Shown one piece after another: positions 19,234-28,473 of a stretch of 64,000 bases of DNA. Origin of the DNA: Microtetraspora sp. NBRC 13810 (GTDB taxonomy: Bacteria > Actinomycetota > Actinomycetes > Streptosporangiales > Streptosporangiaceae). The position numbers and the translations under genes were made by a program. The stretch is from positions 410,598 to 474,597 of the forward strand of contig NZ_BSRQ01000003.1 in the NCBI RefSeq assembly GCF_030268685.1. Reading direction: 5' to 3'. Each line of letters opens with the position of its first letter. Position 1 is the first letter of the stretch. The notes below the pieces were generated by a model. That model saw only the letters and a program-made list of their open reading frames with translations, searched no databases and had not been told where the DNA came from.

Positions 19234-20361
19234 ATGCGGCGGATCATTGTCGATATGTCCGTGGTCAAGGAGGTTCGTTTCACACCCGATCCGGCCGAGC
19301 TGCCGATGAACGTCTGGCTGGACGACGGGGACTCGCCGGTCGACGTCATCGACGCTCTCGCGCTGTCGCCGTTCGCCACCGGGGCGCAGCCCTGGGCCCG
19401 TCAGGCCAGCCTGGACCGCGTGGTCCCCGGCGCGCCGCTCATGCCCGCAGGGGGGCGGCTCGTCCGCTCGGCCCGGGAGGAGAACGGCCGGGAGTCCCGG
19501 CTGGTCCTCGGCGACGGGTGGACGCTGCGCGTGGTCCGCTTCAACAACCGCTCCGCGACGGTCAGCGTCACCGCCGTCAGCGAGGATCTCGCCGAGTCCG
19601 TGCTCGCCGAGACGACCAGGGACGCCCGGGAGCCCGCGCCGGAGACCGAGCACGTCGAGATGGGTTTCTGGTGGCTGGCCGGGCGCGGCGGGAACCGTTC
19701 GGAGAAGCCGATCACGGCGGTCCCGTGGGCGGAGATCGCCGGCAACTACTCCGAGGCGGCGGGCGGGCCGCTGGCCCGGCTGATGACGATGACGCCGGCG
19801 GGTGTCGACGGCAGGCTGGTGCTGCTGCACGGCCCGCCCGGGACCGGCAAGACGACCGTCGTCCGCAGCCTGGCCCGCGAGTGGCGGGAGTGGTGCCAGG
19901 TGGACTGCGTGCTCGACCCCGAGCGGCTGTTCAACGATCCCGGCTATCTCATGCAGGTGGCGGTGGGGTACGACTCCGGCGACGAGGGGCGGCGCTGGCG
20001 GCTGCTCGTGCTGGAGGACTGCGACGAGCTGATCAGGGCCGAGGCGAAGCAGGCCACCGGCCAGGGGCTGTCCCGGCTGCTGAACCTCACCGACGGGCTG
20101 CTCGGCCAGGGGCGGGACGTGCTGGTGGCGATCACCACCAACGAGGAGCTGTCCCGGCTGCACCCGGCGATCGTGCGGCCGGGCCGCTGCCTGGCCCAGA
20201 TCGAGGTGGGCCAGCTGTCCCGGGCCGAGGCGGCCGGCTGGCTGGGTGTCGAGGAGGCCGCCGCTCCGGCCGGCGCCACCCTGGCCGAGCTGTTCGCGCT
20301 GCGCGCCGGCCGTACGGTGTCCGCGCCTCGCCCCTCGGAGGCCACCGGCCTCTACCTGTGA
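19234..20361 (+). CDS. AAA-family ATPase with DUF5925 N-terminal domain
   Basis: About 375 residues from ATG 19234; ATG 19255 is an alternative. Residues 20-140 match the DUF5925 domain (LDDGDSPVDVIDALALSPFATGAQPW, LGDGWTLRVVRFNNRSATVSVTA). Residues 175-330 form the AAA core: Walker A GPPGTGKTT, Walker B RLLVLEDCDE, sensor TTNEELSRLHPA and the arginine-finger region VRPGRCLAQIEV. It probably remodels a protein partner, but the client is unknown. A recurring actinomycete gene, here on the same strand as the kinase and separated from it by the 25-bp repeat array. Confidence 0.85.
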   Translation: MRRIIVDMSVVKEVRFTPDPAELPMNVWLDDGDSPVDVIDALALSPFATGAQPWARQASLDRVVPGAPLMPAGGRLVRSAREENGRESRLVLGDGWTLRVVRFNNRSATVSVTAVSEDLAESVLAETTRDAREPAPETEHVEMGFWWLAGRGGNRSEKPITAVPWAEIAGNYSEAAGGPLARLMTMTPAGVDGRLVLLHGPPGTGKTTVVRSLAREWREWCQVDCVLDPERLFNDPGYLMQVAVGYDSGDEGRRWRLLVLEDCDELIRAEAKQATGQGLSRLLNLTDGLLGQGRDVLVAITTNEELSRLHPAIVRPGRCLAQIEVGQLSRAEAAGWLGVEEAAAPAGATLAELFALRAGRTVSAPRPSEATGLYL

Positions 20362-20443
20362 GGATCCGGCGAGCCCGGGGCGGCGCGGGGGCGCGTCCCG
20401 GGCAGACCGGGAGGCGGGGTCTGTCCACGGCGGGGGCCGGGGT

Positions 20444-21904
20444 CTATCTACCGAGGGTCCTGGCGTCCTGCGCGGGGGTCGCGGGGGTCTGCGGCATGGC
20501 CACGGTGGCGAGGTCGAAGAGGGCCTCGTCCTGGCCGGGGGCCGCCACCAGGCTCAGCCCGAGCGGGAGCCCGTCCAGGTGGGCCACCGGCAGGCTCAGC
20601 GCGGGCGCGCCGGCCAGGCTGGCCAGGCAGGTCAGGCGCACGGTGGTGGCCCGCAGGGCGCCGGGCGGCAGGACGGGCGGCGACCCGCCGAACAGCGACG
20701 GCACGGATGGCGACCCCGACCGCGACACCGACGGCGATCCGGACGGCGACCCCGACGGCGACCCCGGCTGTGACACGGGCAGCGGCGCGGAGAGCGGTTC
20801 GGCGGACGGCGGGGCGCCGGGGAAGGGCGAGAGGGCGATCGGCCGGGTGGGCAGCGGCGGGGCCGGTGCGGGCGCGGTGGGCAGCGCGAGGACGCCGCCC
20901 CCGGCGAGCAGTTCGGCGACGCGGCCGGCGGCGGCGGCGACGGTGGCCGCCGCGGGCGCCAGCTCGTCCCTGGTGACCTGTGAGCCCGCCCGGAACCGCG
21001 CCGCCACGCCCGGCCCGAACTCCGGTCGTTCCCTGCTGATCCACGGCCCGTGCACGTCCCACGCCTGGGCGGCCTGGACGGCGGTGAAGGCGGCGTGCGT
21101 CCGCTCCCAGCAGAGTAGGTCGCCTTCGAAGACGGGGGTGCGGTCGATCGGCAGCGAGGCGGTGAGCCTGCGCAGCGCGGGCGCGAGCGCGGCGCCGATC
21201 CGCGGCGACACGACCGCCCACAGGTCCGGCGGCACGTGCAGGCGGACCGTACGGCCGGCGGCGACGGCCCCGCCCAGCAGGCACGCGGCGGCGGCCCTCA
21301 GCGTGCCGAGACCGGCCGCGAGCAGGCCGGGCACGTCGAAGGACGGCGCGAGCGGGACGATTCCGGTGCGGGAGACGCGGGCGTGCGTGGGCCGGTAACC
21401 GAACAGGCCGGTGTGGGCGGCGGGCACCCTGATCGAGCCCGCGGTGTCGGTGCCGAGCCCGAGGTCGGCGGCGCCGGAGGCGACCGCGGCGGCCGGGCCG
21501 CTGGAGGAGCCCCCGCAGGCGCGGCCGGGGGCGGCCGGGTTGGCGGGCGCGCCGTAGTGGGCGTTGGTGCCGTTCAGGCTGTAGGCCAGTTCGTCGGTGT
21601 GGCTCTTGCCGACGAGCTCGGCGCCGGCCTCGCGGAGCGCGACGACCGCGTCGGCGTCGGAGACGGCCGGCGGATGGGTCTCCAGCCAGCGGGGATGCCC
21701 GGCCCCGGTCGGCAGCCCGGCGACGTCGATCACGTCCTTGACGGTGAGGCGGAGCCCGTTGAGCGGGCCGGGCCTGCCGGGTGCCGGCGGCGGGCCGCCC
21801 CAGGGCACGAACGGCGGCACGGTGACCGGCGCGGACTCGGCACGGGGACGCGAGGTGCGGGACGGGCGGGGCAGAACGTGCGCGGACTGCGGCAGGTCAC
21901 TCAT
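20444..21904 (-). CDS. Amidase-signature family amidase
   Basis: A 486-residue protein with the Ser-cisSer-Lys triad: Lys in AELVGKSHTDELAYS, then GGSSSGPAAAVASG and the nucleophile in TDTAGSIRVPAA. The C-terminal third contains APALSLPVAHLDGLPLGLSLVA, usual for the family. It hydrolyses a carboxamide; the substrate is unknown, and the gene is not beside gatB/C, so it is not GatA. A Ser/Pro/Gly repeat insertion (PGSPSGSPSGSPSVS, near residues 375-400) sits on a probable surface loop and comes from a 12-18 bp repetitive DNA stretch. Confidence 0.85.
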   Translation of the reverse strand: MSDLPQSAHVLPRPSRTSRPRAESAPVTVPPFVPWGGPPPAPGRPGPLNGLRLTVKDVIDVAGLPTGAGHPRWLETHPPAVSDADAVVALREAGAELVGKSHTDELAYSLNGTNAHYGAPANPAAPGRACGGSSSGPAAAVASGAADLGLGTDTAGSIRVPAAHTGLFGYRPTHARVSRTGIVPLAPSFDVPGLLAAGLGTLRAAAACLLGGAVAAGRTVRLHVPPDLWAVVSPRIGAALAPALRRLTASLPIDRTPVFEGDLLCWERTHAAFTAVQAAQAWDVHGPWISRERPEFGPGVAARFRAGSQVTRDELAPAAATVAAAAGRVAELLAGGGVLALPTAPAPAPPLPTRPIALSPFPGAPPSAEPLSAPLPVSQPGSPSGSPSGSPSVSRSGSPSVPSLFGGSPPVLPPGALRATTVRLTCLASLAGAPALSLPVAHLDGLPLGLSLVAAPGQDEALFDLATVAMPQTPATPAQDARTLGR

Positions 21905-22347
21905 CAGCGGGCCTCCAGGCTGCGTAGGTCGGCCTTGCTCGTCTCGAGGTGCACTCCCCCTTGACGACGATCACGTGCGAAGCCGCCGGCGCCGCCTCCT
22001 GGCCGAGGCGCGGGCCGCCGGGGTGGAACGGGCCTTCGCCCGCGCGCCGGCGGGAGGAGCCCTGCGCCGCTCGCCGAGCGGCCGGACATCGGGGCGGCCC
22101 GCCGTACTGGCCCACGCCGGAACCCCGATGTCATCTGAGCAATTTCTACGCCCGCGGGATGACGACCATGTGCTTCCGCCTTTTCCGCGATGTTACGTGA
22201 CCTTCCCGCGCCGCGCCCGGCACGCCGCTCACACCGGACTCGCATCTCCCGCTCCGCCCGCGGGCCTCGGGACCGCTCCCGGGCCGTCGCAGGTAGCCGG
22301 CGCCCGGACGGCCCTCCCACGCCCTCGCCGGGCCCGGGTGCGTTACC
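21905..22347. other. Gene-free stretch upstream of the C39 peptidase gene
   Basis: Short open frames exist on both strands, but none has a family signature or ribosome binding site. The stretch is slightly less GC-rich near 22115-22200. It should contain the promoters for the amidase (leftward) and the peptidase operon (rightward). Confidence 0.5.
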
Positions 22348-22367
22348 AATACGTAAACCTTCCGATG
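22348..22367 (+). promoter_or_regulatory. 20-bp conserved element, copy 1 (peptidase side)
   Basis: AATACGTAAACCTTCCGATG occurs here and, as an exact reverse complement, at 31098-31117. Both copies point the same way relative to the first gene they precede (C39 peptidase here, peptide-binding protein there), and both end in an ATG that is in frame with that gene. It contains the palindrome TACGTA. It is either an operator or a promoter of leaderless transcripts. Confidence 0.7.
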
Positions 22368-22400
22368 CGGGCAGGTCGGGGCGAAACCAGAATCGGCGGC

Positions 22401-23522
22401 GTGGTCACCGTGTCCCCCGCCCAGCCGAGCCGGGTCGTGCTGCATCGCTTCGTGCCGGAGGGTGGAGAGGGGGAGACCGGGACGACCGGATACTTCGACC
22501 CTTTCGGGCACGGTCATGGGACCTATCCCTTCCGGCGGTGGGTGTCGCCGGAGCGGGAGATCGGGTTCGCGGCCGGCGAGCTGGTGCCGTCGTGGACGGC
22601 GGTGACGCCGCCGGGGTCGTGGGTGGAGCTGGAGCTGCGCGGCCGTACCCTGGACGGCGGGCTGACCAAGTGGTACGTGATGGGGCGCTGGGCGTCCGGC
22701 GGGCAGGACATCCACCGGACCTCGCTGCCGGGGCAGGGGGACGACGACGCCGACGTGGCGGTGGACACCTACGTGGCCAGGCGGCCGGTGACCGCCTACC
22801 GGCTGCGGGTGACGTGCTACGGCGCGGGGGCCGCGGTGACGTCGGCGGCGGTGATGGCGTCGGCGGTGCCGTCGCGGGCCACCGTGCCGGTCAGCGAGCC
22901 CGGACCGGCCCGGGGCGTCGAACTGGCCGTGCCGCGGCGGTCGCAGAAGGCGCACACCGGGCACTATCCGCAGTGGGACGGCGGCGGTGAGGCGTGGTGC
23001 TCGCCGGCGGCGGTGACGATGACGCTGCAGTTCTGGGGGCGCGGGCCGGGTGCGGCGGAGCTGGCCTGGGTGGCGGACGGCGATCCGTGCCCCGCCGTGG
23101 ACCACGCCGCCCGCGACATGTACGACCACAGTTACCAGGGGACCGGGAACTGGCCGTTCGGCGTGGCGTACGCGGGCCGGTACGGCCTGGCCGGCTTCGT
23201 CACCCGGCTGCGCTCGCTGACCGAGCTGGAATGCCTTATTGCGGCCGGGATCCCGGTGATGACCTCCCAGTCCTTCAAGGACCACGAGCTGCCCGGGGCC
23301 GGCTACTCGACCAGCGGGCACATCATGGTCGTGGTCGGCTTCACCGAGGACGGCGACGTCGTCGCCAACGATCCCGCCGCGCCCGAGGACGGGGCCGTGC
23401 GGCGGGTCTACCCGCGGGCCGCGTTCGAGAACGTGTGGCTGCGCGGCACGAGCAGCCGGGGGATCGTCTACGTGGTCCACCCGCCCGAAGTCCCGTTGCC
23501 GCCGTCCGGCGGGAACTGGTAG
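22401..23522 (+). CDS. C39-like cysteine peptidase
   Basis: About 373 residues from GTG 22401; ATG 22365 (within the 20-bp element) and GTG 22410 are alternatives. Residues 1-170 look like a beta-sandwich (VVLHRFVPEGGEGETG, GSWVELELRGRTLDG). Residues 175-370 form the papain-like C39 fold: catalytic Cys in GGGEAWCSPAAVTMTLQFWG and His in SGHIMVVVGFTEDGDVVANDP. No secretion signal is seen. It begins a same-strand run of three peptidase genes and is only 15 bp from the next gene, so a peptide-degradation operon is likely. Confidence 0.85.
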   Translation: MVTVSPAQPSRVVLHRFVPEGGEGETGTTGYFDPFGHGHGTYPFRRWVSPEREIGFAAGELVPSWTAVTPPGSWVELELRGRTLDGGLTKWYVMGRWASGGQDIHRTSLPGQGDDDADVAVDTYVARRPVTAYRLRVTCYGAGAAVTSAAVMASAVPSRATVPVSEPGPARGVELAVPRRSQKAHTGHYPQWDGGGEAWCSPAAVTMTLQFWGRGPGAAELAWVADGDPCPAVDHAARDMYDHSYQGTGNWPFGVAYAGRYGLAGFVTRLRSLTELECLIAAGIPVMTSQSFKDHELPGAGYSTSGHIMVVVGFTEDGDVVANDPAAPEDGAVRRVYPRAAFENVWLRGTSSRGIVYVVHPPEVPLPPSGGNW

Positions 23523-23537
23523 CCGAGGAGGAGATCC

Positions 23538-25421
23538 ATGCACGACTCCCCGATCCGCCCGGTCGACGTGGCCCGCGTGGACGACCGCCCGCTGTGGGTG
23601 GAGTCCGCGGGAGGCGACGTCTGGTGGGACGAGCCGCGCCCGCACGAGGGCGGCCGACGCTGCGTGGTCCGGCGCACCCCGGACGGGACGCTGCGCGACG
23701 CGATCCCGCCGGGGTGGAACGCGCGCAACCGGGTGATCGAGTACGGCGGGCGGTCCTGGCGGCCGCTCGGCCGCGGCGGCGAGATCGTCTTCACCAACTG
23801 GGCGGACCAGCGGATCTACCGGTACGCCGGGGAGGGCGTGCCGGTGCCGCTCACCCCCGAGGGCCCGCACCGCTACGCCGACCTCTACCTGCCGCCGGGG
23901 CGGGCGGAGGTGTGGGCCGTGCGCGAGACGCACGGCGCGGGCGGGGTGAGCCGGGACGTGGTGGCGGTCCCGCTGGACGGCGGCCGGGTGCGGGTGATCC
24001 TGCGGGCGCAGCACTTCGTGATGAACCCCCGGCTGTCCCCCGACGGCCGCACGGTCGCCTGGATCGGCTGGGACCATCCGAACATGCCGTGGGACGGCAC
24101 CGAGCTGCGCGTCGCCCCGCTGCTGCCCGACGGCACGGCCGGCCCGGGCACCACGGTCGCGGGCGGCCCCGAGGAGTCCGTCATCCAGGCCGAGTGGCGC
24201 GACGACGGGGCGCTCTACGCGATCACCGATCCGACCGGCTGGTGGAACATCCACCTCGTCACGCTCGACGGCACGAAGCCGCGGAACCTGACCCCGCTGC
24301 CGGTGGAGTTCGGCGACGGCCCGTGGAAGCTCGGGTTCACCTGGTTCGCCCTGGCGGGGAGCCGGATCGTCGCCATGTACGGCACCGCCGACGGCCGCCG
24401 GCTCGGCGTCCTCGACCCGGAGACCGGCGACATCACCGACATCGGCGGCACGGCGACGCACTGGGCGCCGACGATCTCGGTGGACGGCTCGCGGGTGGTG
24501 GGCGTGGCCGGCTCGCCGTACACGCCGTACGAGGTGACGGCGGTGGAGCTGGACGGGAGCGGGCGGGCGGTGCTGTCGCCGGCGAAGGACGTGCCCGGCC
24601 TCGACGTGCTGCCGGTGCCCGAGGCGGTGACGATCGAGGGGGTGCACGCGCACGTCTACCCGCCGCGCGGGGTGACGGGTCCCGCGCCGTACGTGGTCTT
24701 CGTGCACGGCGGTCCGACCGGCGTGAGCCCGCTCACGTTCGACCTGGAGATCGCGTTCTTCACCAGCCGCGGGATCGGGGTCGCGGACGTGAATTACGGC
24801 GGGTCCACGGGTTTCGGACGCGCCTATCGGGAAAGGCTGCGTCATCAATGGGGCGTGGTGGATGTGCAGGACTGCGCGAAAGTGGCGCGCGGGCTGGTGG
24901 CGGAAGGACGGGCGGACGCGGCGCGGGTCGCGATCCGGGGCGGCAGCGCGGGCGGCTGGACGGCGCTGGCGGCGCTGGTGCACAGCGACGTGTTCCGCGG
25001 CGCGGTCGCGCACTACGCGATCACCGATCCGGAGAGCTGGGCGGCCGAGACGCACGACTTCGAGTCGCGCTACCTGGACGGCCTGATCGGCCCGCTGCCG
25101 GAGACCCGGGACCGCTACACGGAACGTTCCCCGTTGCTGCACGCCGGGCGGGCCTCGGGTCCCGCGCTGCTGCTGCACGGCCTGGAGGACGCGATCGTGG
25201 ACCCGGCGCAGGCGGAGCGGTTCGTCGCCGAACTGGACCGGCACGGCGTCCCGCGGGCCTATCTGACCTTCCCCGGCGAGCAGCACGGCTGGCGCAGGGA
25301 GGAGACGATCGTCGCCGTCCTGGAGGCCGAACTGGCCTTCTACGGCCGCGTCTTCGACCTGCCGACTCCCGGTCTCGCGCCCCTGGAGCTGCATGTGGGT
25401 AAGGAGTCCCCAGGGGCTTGA
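23538..25421 (+). CDS. S9-family prolyl oligopeptidase-type serine peptidase
   Basis: A 627-residue protein preceded by GAGGAGGAG 5-13 bases upstream of its ATG. The N-terminal 370 residues are a beta-propeller (repeats such as RVIEYGGRSWRPLGRGG and NPRLSPDGRTVAWIGWD). The C-terminal alpha/beta hydrolase has VFVHGGPTG (oxyanion region), nucleophile GGSAGGW, Asp in LEDAIVDPAQAE and His in GEQHGW. It cleaves short peptides, probably in the cytosol, since no signal peptide is seen. It sits between the C39 and M20 peptidases in one likely operon. Confidence 0.92.
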   Translation: MHDSPIRPVDVARVDDRPLWVESAGGDVWWDEPRPHEGGRRCVVRRTPDGTLRDAIPPGWNARNRVIEYGGRSWRPLGRGGEIVFTNWADQRIYRYAGEGVPVPLTPEGPHRYADLYLPPGRAEVWAVRETHGAGGVSRDVVAVPLDGGRVRVILRAQHFVMNPRLSPDGRTVAWIGWDHPNMPWDGTELRVAPLLPDGTAGPGTTVAGGPEESVIQAEWRDDGALYAITDPTGWWNIHLVTLDGTKPRNLTPLPVEFGDGPWKLGFTWFALAGSRIVAMYGTADGRRLGVLDPETGDITDIGGTATHWAPTISVDGSRVVGVAGSPYTPYEVTAVELDGSGRAVLSPAKDVPGLDVLPVPEAVTIEGVHAHVYPPRGVTGPAPYVVFVHGGPTGVSPLTFDLEIAFFTSRGIGVADVNYGGSTGFGRAYRERLRHQWGVVDVQDCAKVARGLVAEGRADAARVAIRGGSAGGWTALAALVHSDVFRGAVAHYAITDPESWAAETHDFESRYLDGLIGPLPETRDRYTERSPLLHAGRASGPALLLHGLEDAIVDPAQAERFVAELDRHGVPRAYLTFPGEQHGWRREETIVAVLEAELAFYGRVFDLPTPGLAPLELHVGKESPGA

Positions 25422-25446
25422 AGGCATATGAGAGACAGGAGTTGTC

Positions 25447-26754
25447 GTGAGCGAGGTTGCGCGGATCTGTTCTGAGCTGATCAGGATCGATACCACGAAC
25501 CCGGGTGCGGGAGAGCGTGACGCGGCGGAGTACGTCGCGGGGCAGTTGAGCGAGGTGGGCATCGAGCCGGTGCTGTTCGAGTCCGCGCCTCGCCGGACGA
25601 GCGTGGTGGCCCGGGTGCCGGGCGACTCGCCGGACGCGCTGCTCGTGCACGGCCACCTGGACGTGGTGCCCGCCGACCCCGCCGAGTGGCGGCTCCACCC
25701 CTTCTCCGGGGAGATCGTGGACGGCTGTGTGCACGGCCGGGGCGCGGTCGACATGAAGGGCTCGCTGGCGATGACGCTCGCCGTGGTGCGCGACTGGGCG
25801 CGCCGCGGCGTGCGTCCCCGGCGTGACCTGGTGCTGGCCTTCGTCGCCGACGAGGAGGCCACCGGCGAGTACGGCTCGCGCTACGCGGTGGAGCGGCACG
25901 CCGGGCTGTTCGAGGGCTGCGTGGCGGCGATCAGCGAGTCCGGCGGGTTCAGCGTCACCGCGCCCGCCCGGCTCGGCGGCCCCGCGGAGGACCCGGCGGA
26001 GATCGTGCGGATCTACCCGGTGGCGGTCGGCGAGCGCGGCACCGCGTGGATGCGGCTCACCGCCCGCGGCGTCGCCGGCCACGGCTCCAAGCCGGCGGTG
26101 GACAACCCGGTGGCCGAGCTGTGCCGGGCGATCGCCCGCCTCGCCGACCACCGCTGGCCGGTACGGCTGACGCCCGCGGTGGCCGCGCTGATCGAGGCGC
26201 TGTCCAAGGCCCTCGGCGAGCCGATCGACACCGAGCGCCTGGAGCGGGAGGCGGAACGGCTGGGCCAGGTCGGCATGCTGTTCAAGGGCCAGATCCGCAA
26301 CTCCGCGAACCCGACGATGCTCGACGCCGGCTACAAGGTGAACGTGATCCCGGGCACCGCGGAGGCCCACGTGGACGGCCGTTTCCTGCCGGGCTACCAG
26401 GAGGAGTTCCTCGCCACCGTGGACGGGCTGCTGGGCCCGAAGATCGTGCGCGAGTTCGTCAACCTGGACGGCGCGCCGTCCGCGCCGTTCCCCTCGCCGT
26501 TCTTCGACGAGCTGTGCTCCGCGCTGGTGGCCGAGGACCCGCAGGCCAGGCCGGTGCCGTACGTCATGGCGGGTGGCACGGACGCCAAGTCCTTCAGCCG
26601 GCTCGGCATCCCCAGCTACGGCTTCGCGCCGCTGCTGCTCGATCCGGGGCTGGACTACTTCGGCATGTTCCACGGGGTGGACGAGCGGGTGCCGGTGGCC
26701 GGCCTGGAGTTCGGCGTGCGCGTCCTGGACCGGCTGCTCGCCGGTCGCGGGTAG
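25447..26754 (+). CDS. M20-family metallopeptidase
   Basis: A 435-residue protein starting at GTG 25447 after CAGGAG. Zinc-ligand motifs are in order: LLVHGHLDVVPAD, GRGAVDMKGS, ADEEATGEYGS (catalytic Glu) and SESGGF. A dimerisation-domain segment lies near 200-330 and the last ligand region is MAGGTDAKSF. It resembles the ArgE/DapE/CPG2 group and probably hydrolyses dipeptides or N-acyl amino acids. As the third peptidase of the run, it would finish breakdown of peptides cut by its neighbours. Confidence 0.9.
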   Translation: MSEVARICSELIRIDTTNPGAGERDAAEYVAGQLSEVGIEPVLFESAPRRTSVVARVPGDSPDALLVHGHLDVVPADPAEWRLHPFSGEIVDGCVHGRGAVDMKGSLAMTLAVVRDWARRGVRPRRDLVLAFVADEEATGEYGSRYAVERHAGLFEGCVAAISESGGFSVTAPARLGGPAEDPAEIVRIYPVAVGERGTAWMRLTARGVAGHGSKPAVDNPVAELCRAIARLADHRWPVRLTPAVAALIEALSKALGEPIDTERLEREAERLGQVGMLFKGQIRNSANPTMLDAGYKVNVIPGTAEAHVDGRFLPGYQEEFLATVDGLLGPKIVREFVNLDGAPSAPFPSPFFDELCSALVAEDPQARPVPYVMAGGTDAKSFSRLGIPSYGFAPLLLDPGLDYFGMFHGVDERVPVAGLEFGVRVLDRLLAGRG

Positions 26755-26809
26755 CCCTGCATCGAAGGATGTACGGCCGGATCGTCCGGCGTGAGGATGA
26801 GCCGCGCGG

Positions 26810-26850
26810 CCCGGCGGTGGATCGTGGGACCATGACCTTCCACCGCCGGG
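26810..26850 (+). promoter_or_regulatory. 12-bp-stem hairpin overlapping the RBS of the next gene
   Basis: CCCGGCGGTGGA (26810-26821) and TCCACCGCCGGG (26839-26850) are perfect complements with a 17-base loop. The 3' arm includes the GGG of the GGGAG Shine-Dalgarno for the gene starting at 26861. It may terminate the peptidase operon or mask the ribosome binding site. Confidence 0.6.
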
Positions 26851-26860
26851 AGCGTGCGGC

Positions 26861-27565
26861 ATGAGCGCCCTGCTCCTGCTGTCGCTGGCCGCGCTCGCCC
26901 TGATCGACAGCACCAGCATCGGCACCCTGATCGTGCCCGTCCTGCTCCTGCTCTCCGCCGAGCGGTCGATGCCCCGCCGGGTGCTGGTCTACCTGGCGAC
27001 CGTCGCGGTGTTCTACTTCGGGGTGGGCGTCGCGCTGCTGCTCGGCCTGACCCCGGCGCTGGCGGCGCTGGACGCCCTGGACGCGCGGATCTTCTACTGG
27101 GCCGAGCTGGTCGCCGGCGTCGTGCTCTTCCTGCTCAGCTTCTGGTTCGACCCCAAGCGGATGGCGGCCCGCGGTAAGACGGGCCGCTCCTCGTGGGCGC
27201 GGGACCGGGTGGCCCGGATGCGCGCCTCGGACGCCGGGATGGTGCTGCTGGGGCTGACCGCGGCCGGCATCGAGGCGGCGACCATGCTGCCCTACCTCGC
27301 CGCGCTGGGCCTGATCGCCGGGGCGGAGGTCTCGCCCGCCGGGTGGCTGCCCACACTGGCCGCCTACAACGCGGTCATGGTGCTGCCCGCGCTGGTGCTC
27401 CTCGGCGTCCGGATCGCCGCCGGGGAGCGGCTGACCCGGCCGCTGGAGCGGCTGGCGGCATGGTTCTCCAAGCACTCGGCGAGCGCCCTGAGCTGGACGC
27501 TGGGCATCATCGGCTTCCTGCTGGCCAGGGACGCCGTCGTCCGGCTCTTCTTCCCGGCGGGCTAG
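26861..27565 (+). CDS. GAP-family (Sap/LysE-like) membrane protein
   Basis: A 234-residue protein with six hydrophobic segments: residues 1-30, 40-65, 70-95, 120-145, 155-180 and 205-230. It starts with LLLLSLAALALIDSTSIGTLIVPVLLLL, which matches the GAP (Sap, sulfolipid-addressing) family of LysE-like transporters. A basic loop near 100-120 (DPKRMAARGKTGRSSWARDR) is probably cytoplasmic. It likely exports a small lipid or metabolite. The stop codon overlaps the stop of the convergent permease gene. Confidence 0.85.
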   Translation: MSALLLLSLAALALIDSTSIGTLIVPVLLLLSAERSMPRRVLVYLATVAVFYFGVGVALLLGLTPALAALDALDARIFYWAELVAGVVLFLLSFWFDPKRMAARGKTGRSSWARDRVARMRASDAGMVLLGLTAAGIEAATMLPYLAALGLIAGAEVSPAGWLPTLAAYNAVMVLPALVLLGVRIAAGERLTRPLERLAAWFSKHSASALSWTLGIIGFLLARDAVVRLFFPAG

Positions 27566-28473
27566 CGCAGCTTCGGGTCCAGCGCGTCCCTGACCACGTC
27601 GCCGAGCATGAGGAAGCCGAGCACGGTGGCGGTGAGGAAGACCGCCGGGAAGATCAGCAGGTGCGGGTGGGCGGAGAAGAACACCCTGGCCGTGTTGAGC
27701 TGGAGCCCCCAGGAGACGTCCGGGTACTGCAGCCCGACGCCGAGGAAGTCGAGGGTGGCCTCGCCGGCGATGACGTTGCCGACGTTGAGCATCGCGAGCA
27801 CGAAGACCGGGGCGATCGCGTTGGGCAGGATGTGCCGGAACATGATCCGCGCGTCGCCCGCGCCGAGCATGCGGGCGGCGGTGACGAAGTCCATGTCGCG
27901 CACGGCGATCACCTGGGCGCGCATCAGCCGGGTCATCGTGGTCCAGCCGAGCACGACCAGCACCAGGGTCATCGCCAGCATGCCGTGCCCGGGGAAGGCG
28001 ACGAGGATCACGGTCGCCCCGAGGACGAAGGGGACGCCGAAGAACACGTCGGTGATCCGGGCGATCAGGGCGTCGATCCAGCCCCCGTAGTAGCCGCCGA
28101 CCAGGCCGAGCGCGATCGAGATGAGCAGGGCGAAGACGGTGACCGCGATGCCGATCAGGATGGAGGCGCGGGCGCCGTACACGATCTGCGACCAGTAGTC
28201 GCAGCCCTGGAGGTCGTAGCCGAAGATCGCTCCGTCGCCGGGCCCCTGCTTGGACAGGCCGAGCCGGCAGCCCTCGTTCGGTCCGAGGCTCGCGAACAGG
28301 CCGGGGAAGGACGCCATGAGCAGGGCGAGGAGCAGGATCGCCGCGGACAGCCAGAAGACCGCCCGGCGGCGCAGCTCGTGCCAGGCGTCCCACCACAGCG
28401 AACCGGCCGCCGCCGTGCCGGTCTCCGCGCCGGTGGCGGCCTTCATCGCGGCGTCGGTCCTGACGTCAGCCAC
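27562..28473 (-). CDS. Dipeptide/oligopeptide ABC transporter permease (DppC type)
   Basis: A 303-residue inner-membrane permease. After an N-terminal cytoplasmic stretch there is one membrane helix (RRAVFWLSAAILLLALLMA), a periplasmic-type loop with GTDQ-like LGPNEGCRLGLSKQGPGD, and the binding-protein-dependent transport core. The EAA loop reads MDFVTAARMLGAGDARIMFRHILPNAI. The C-terminus DVVRDALDPKLR is typical of DppC. It pairs with the DppB-type permease, whose gene overlaps by 8 bp. No ATPase gene follows. Confidence 0.93.
   Translation of the reverse strand: MADVRTDAAMKAATGAETGTAAAGSLWWDAWHELRRRAVFWLSAAILLLALLMASFPGLFASLGPNEGCRLGLSKQGPGDGAIFGYDLQGCDYWSQIVYGARASILIGIAVTVFALLISIALGLVGGYYGGWIDALIARITDVFFGVPFVLGATVILVAFPGHGMLAMTLVLVVLGWTTMTRLMRAQVIAVRDMDFVTAARMLGAGDARIMFRHILPNAIAPVFVLAMLNVGNVIAGEATLDFLGVGLQYPDVSWGLQLNTARVFFSAHPHLLIFPAVFLTATVLGFLMLGDVVRDALDPKLR

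Noticed and set aside
21949-22200. Small plus-strand open frame upstream of the C39 gene
   Set aside because: No ribosome binding site, no recognisable motif and unusual composition.
22146-25862. Long minus-strand open frame opposite the peptidase genes
   Set aside because: It has no family motifs, is Arg/His/Pro-rich in the way antisense frames of GC-rich DNA are, and lies opposite genes with clear catalytic signatures.
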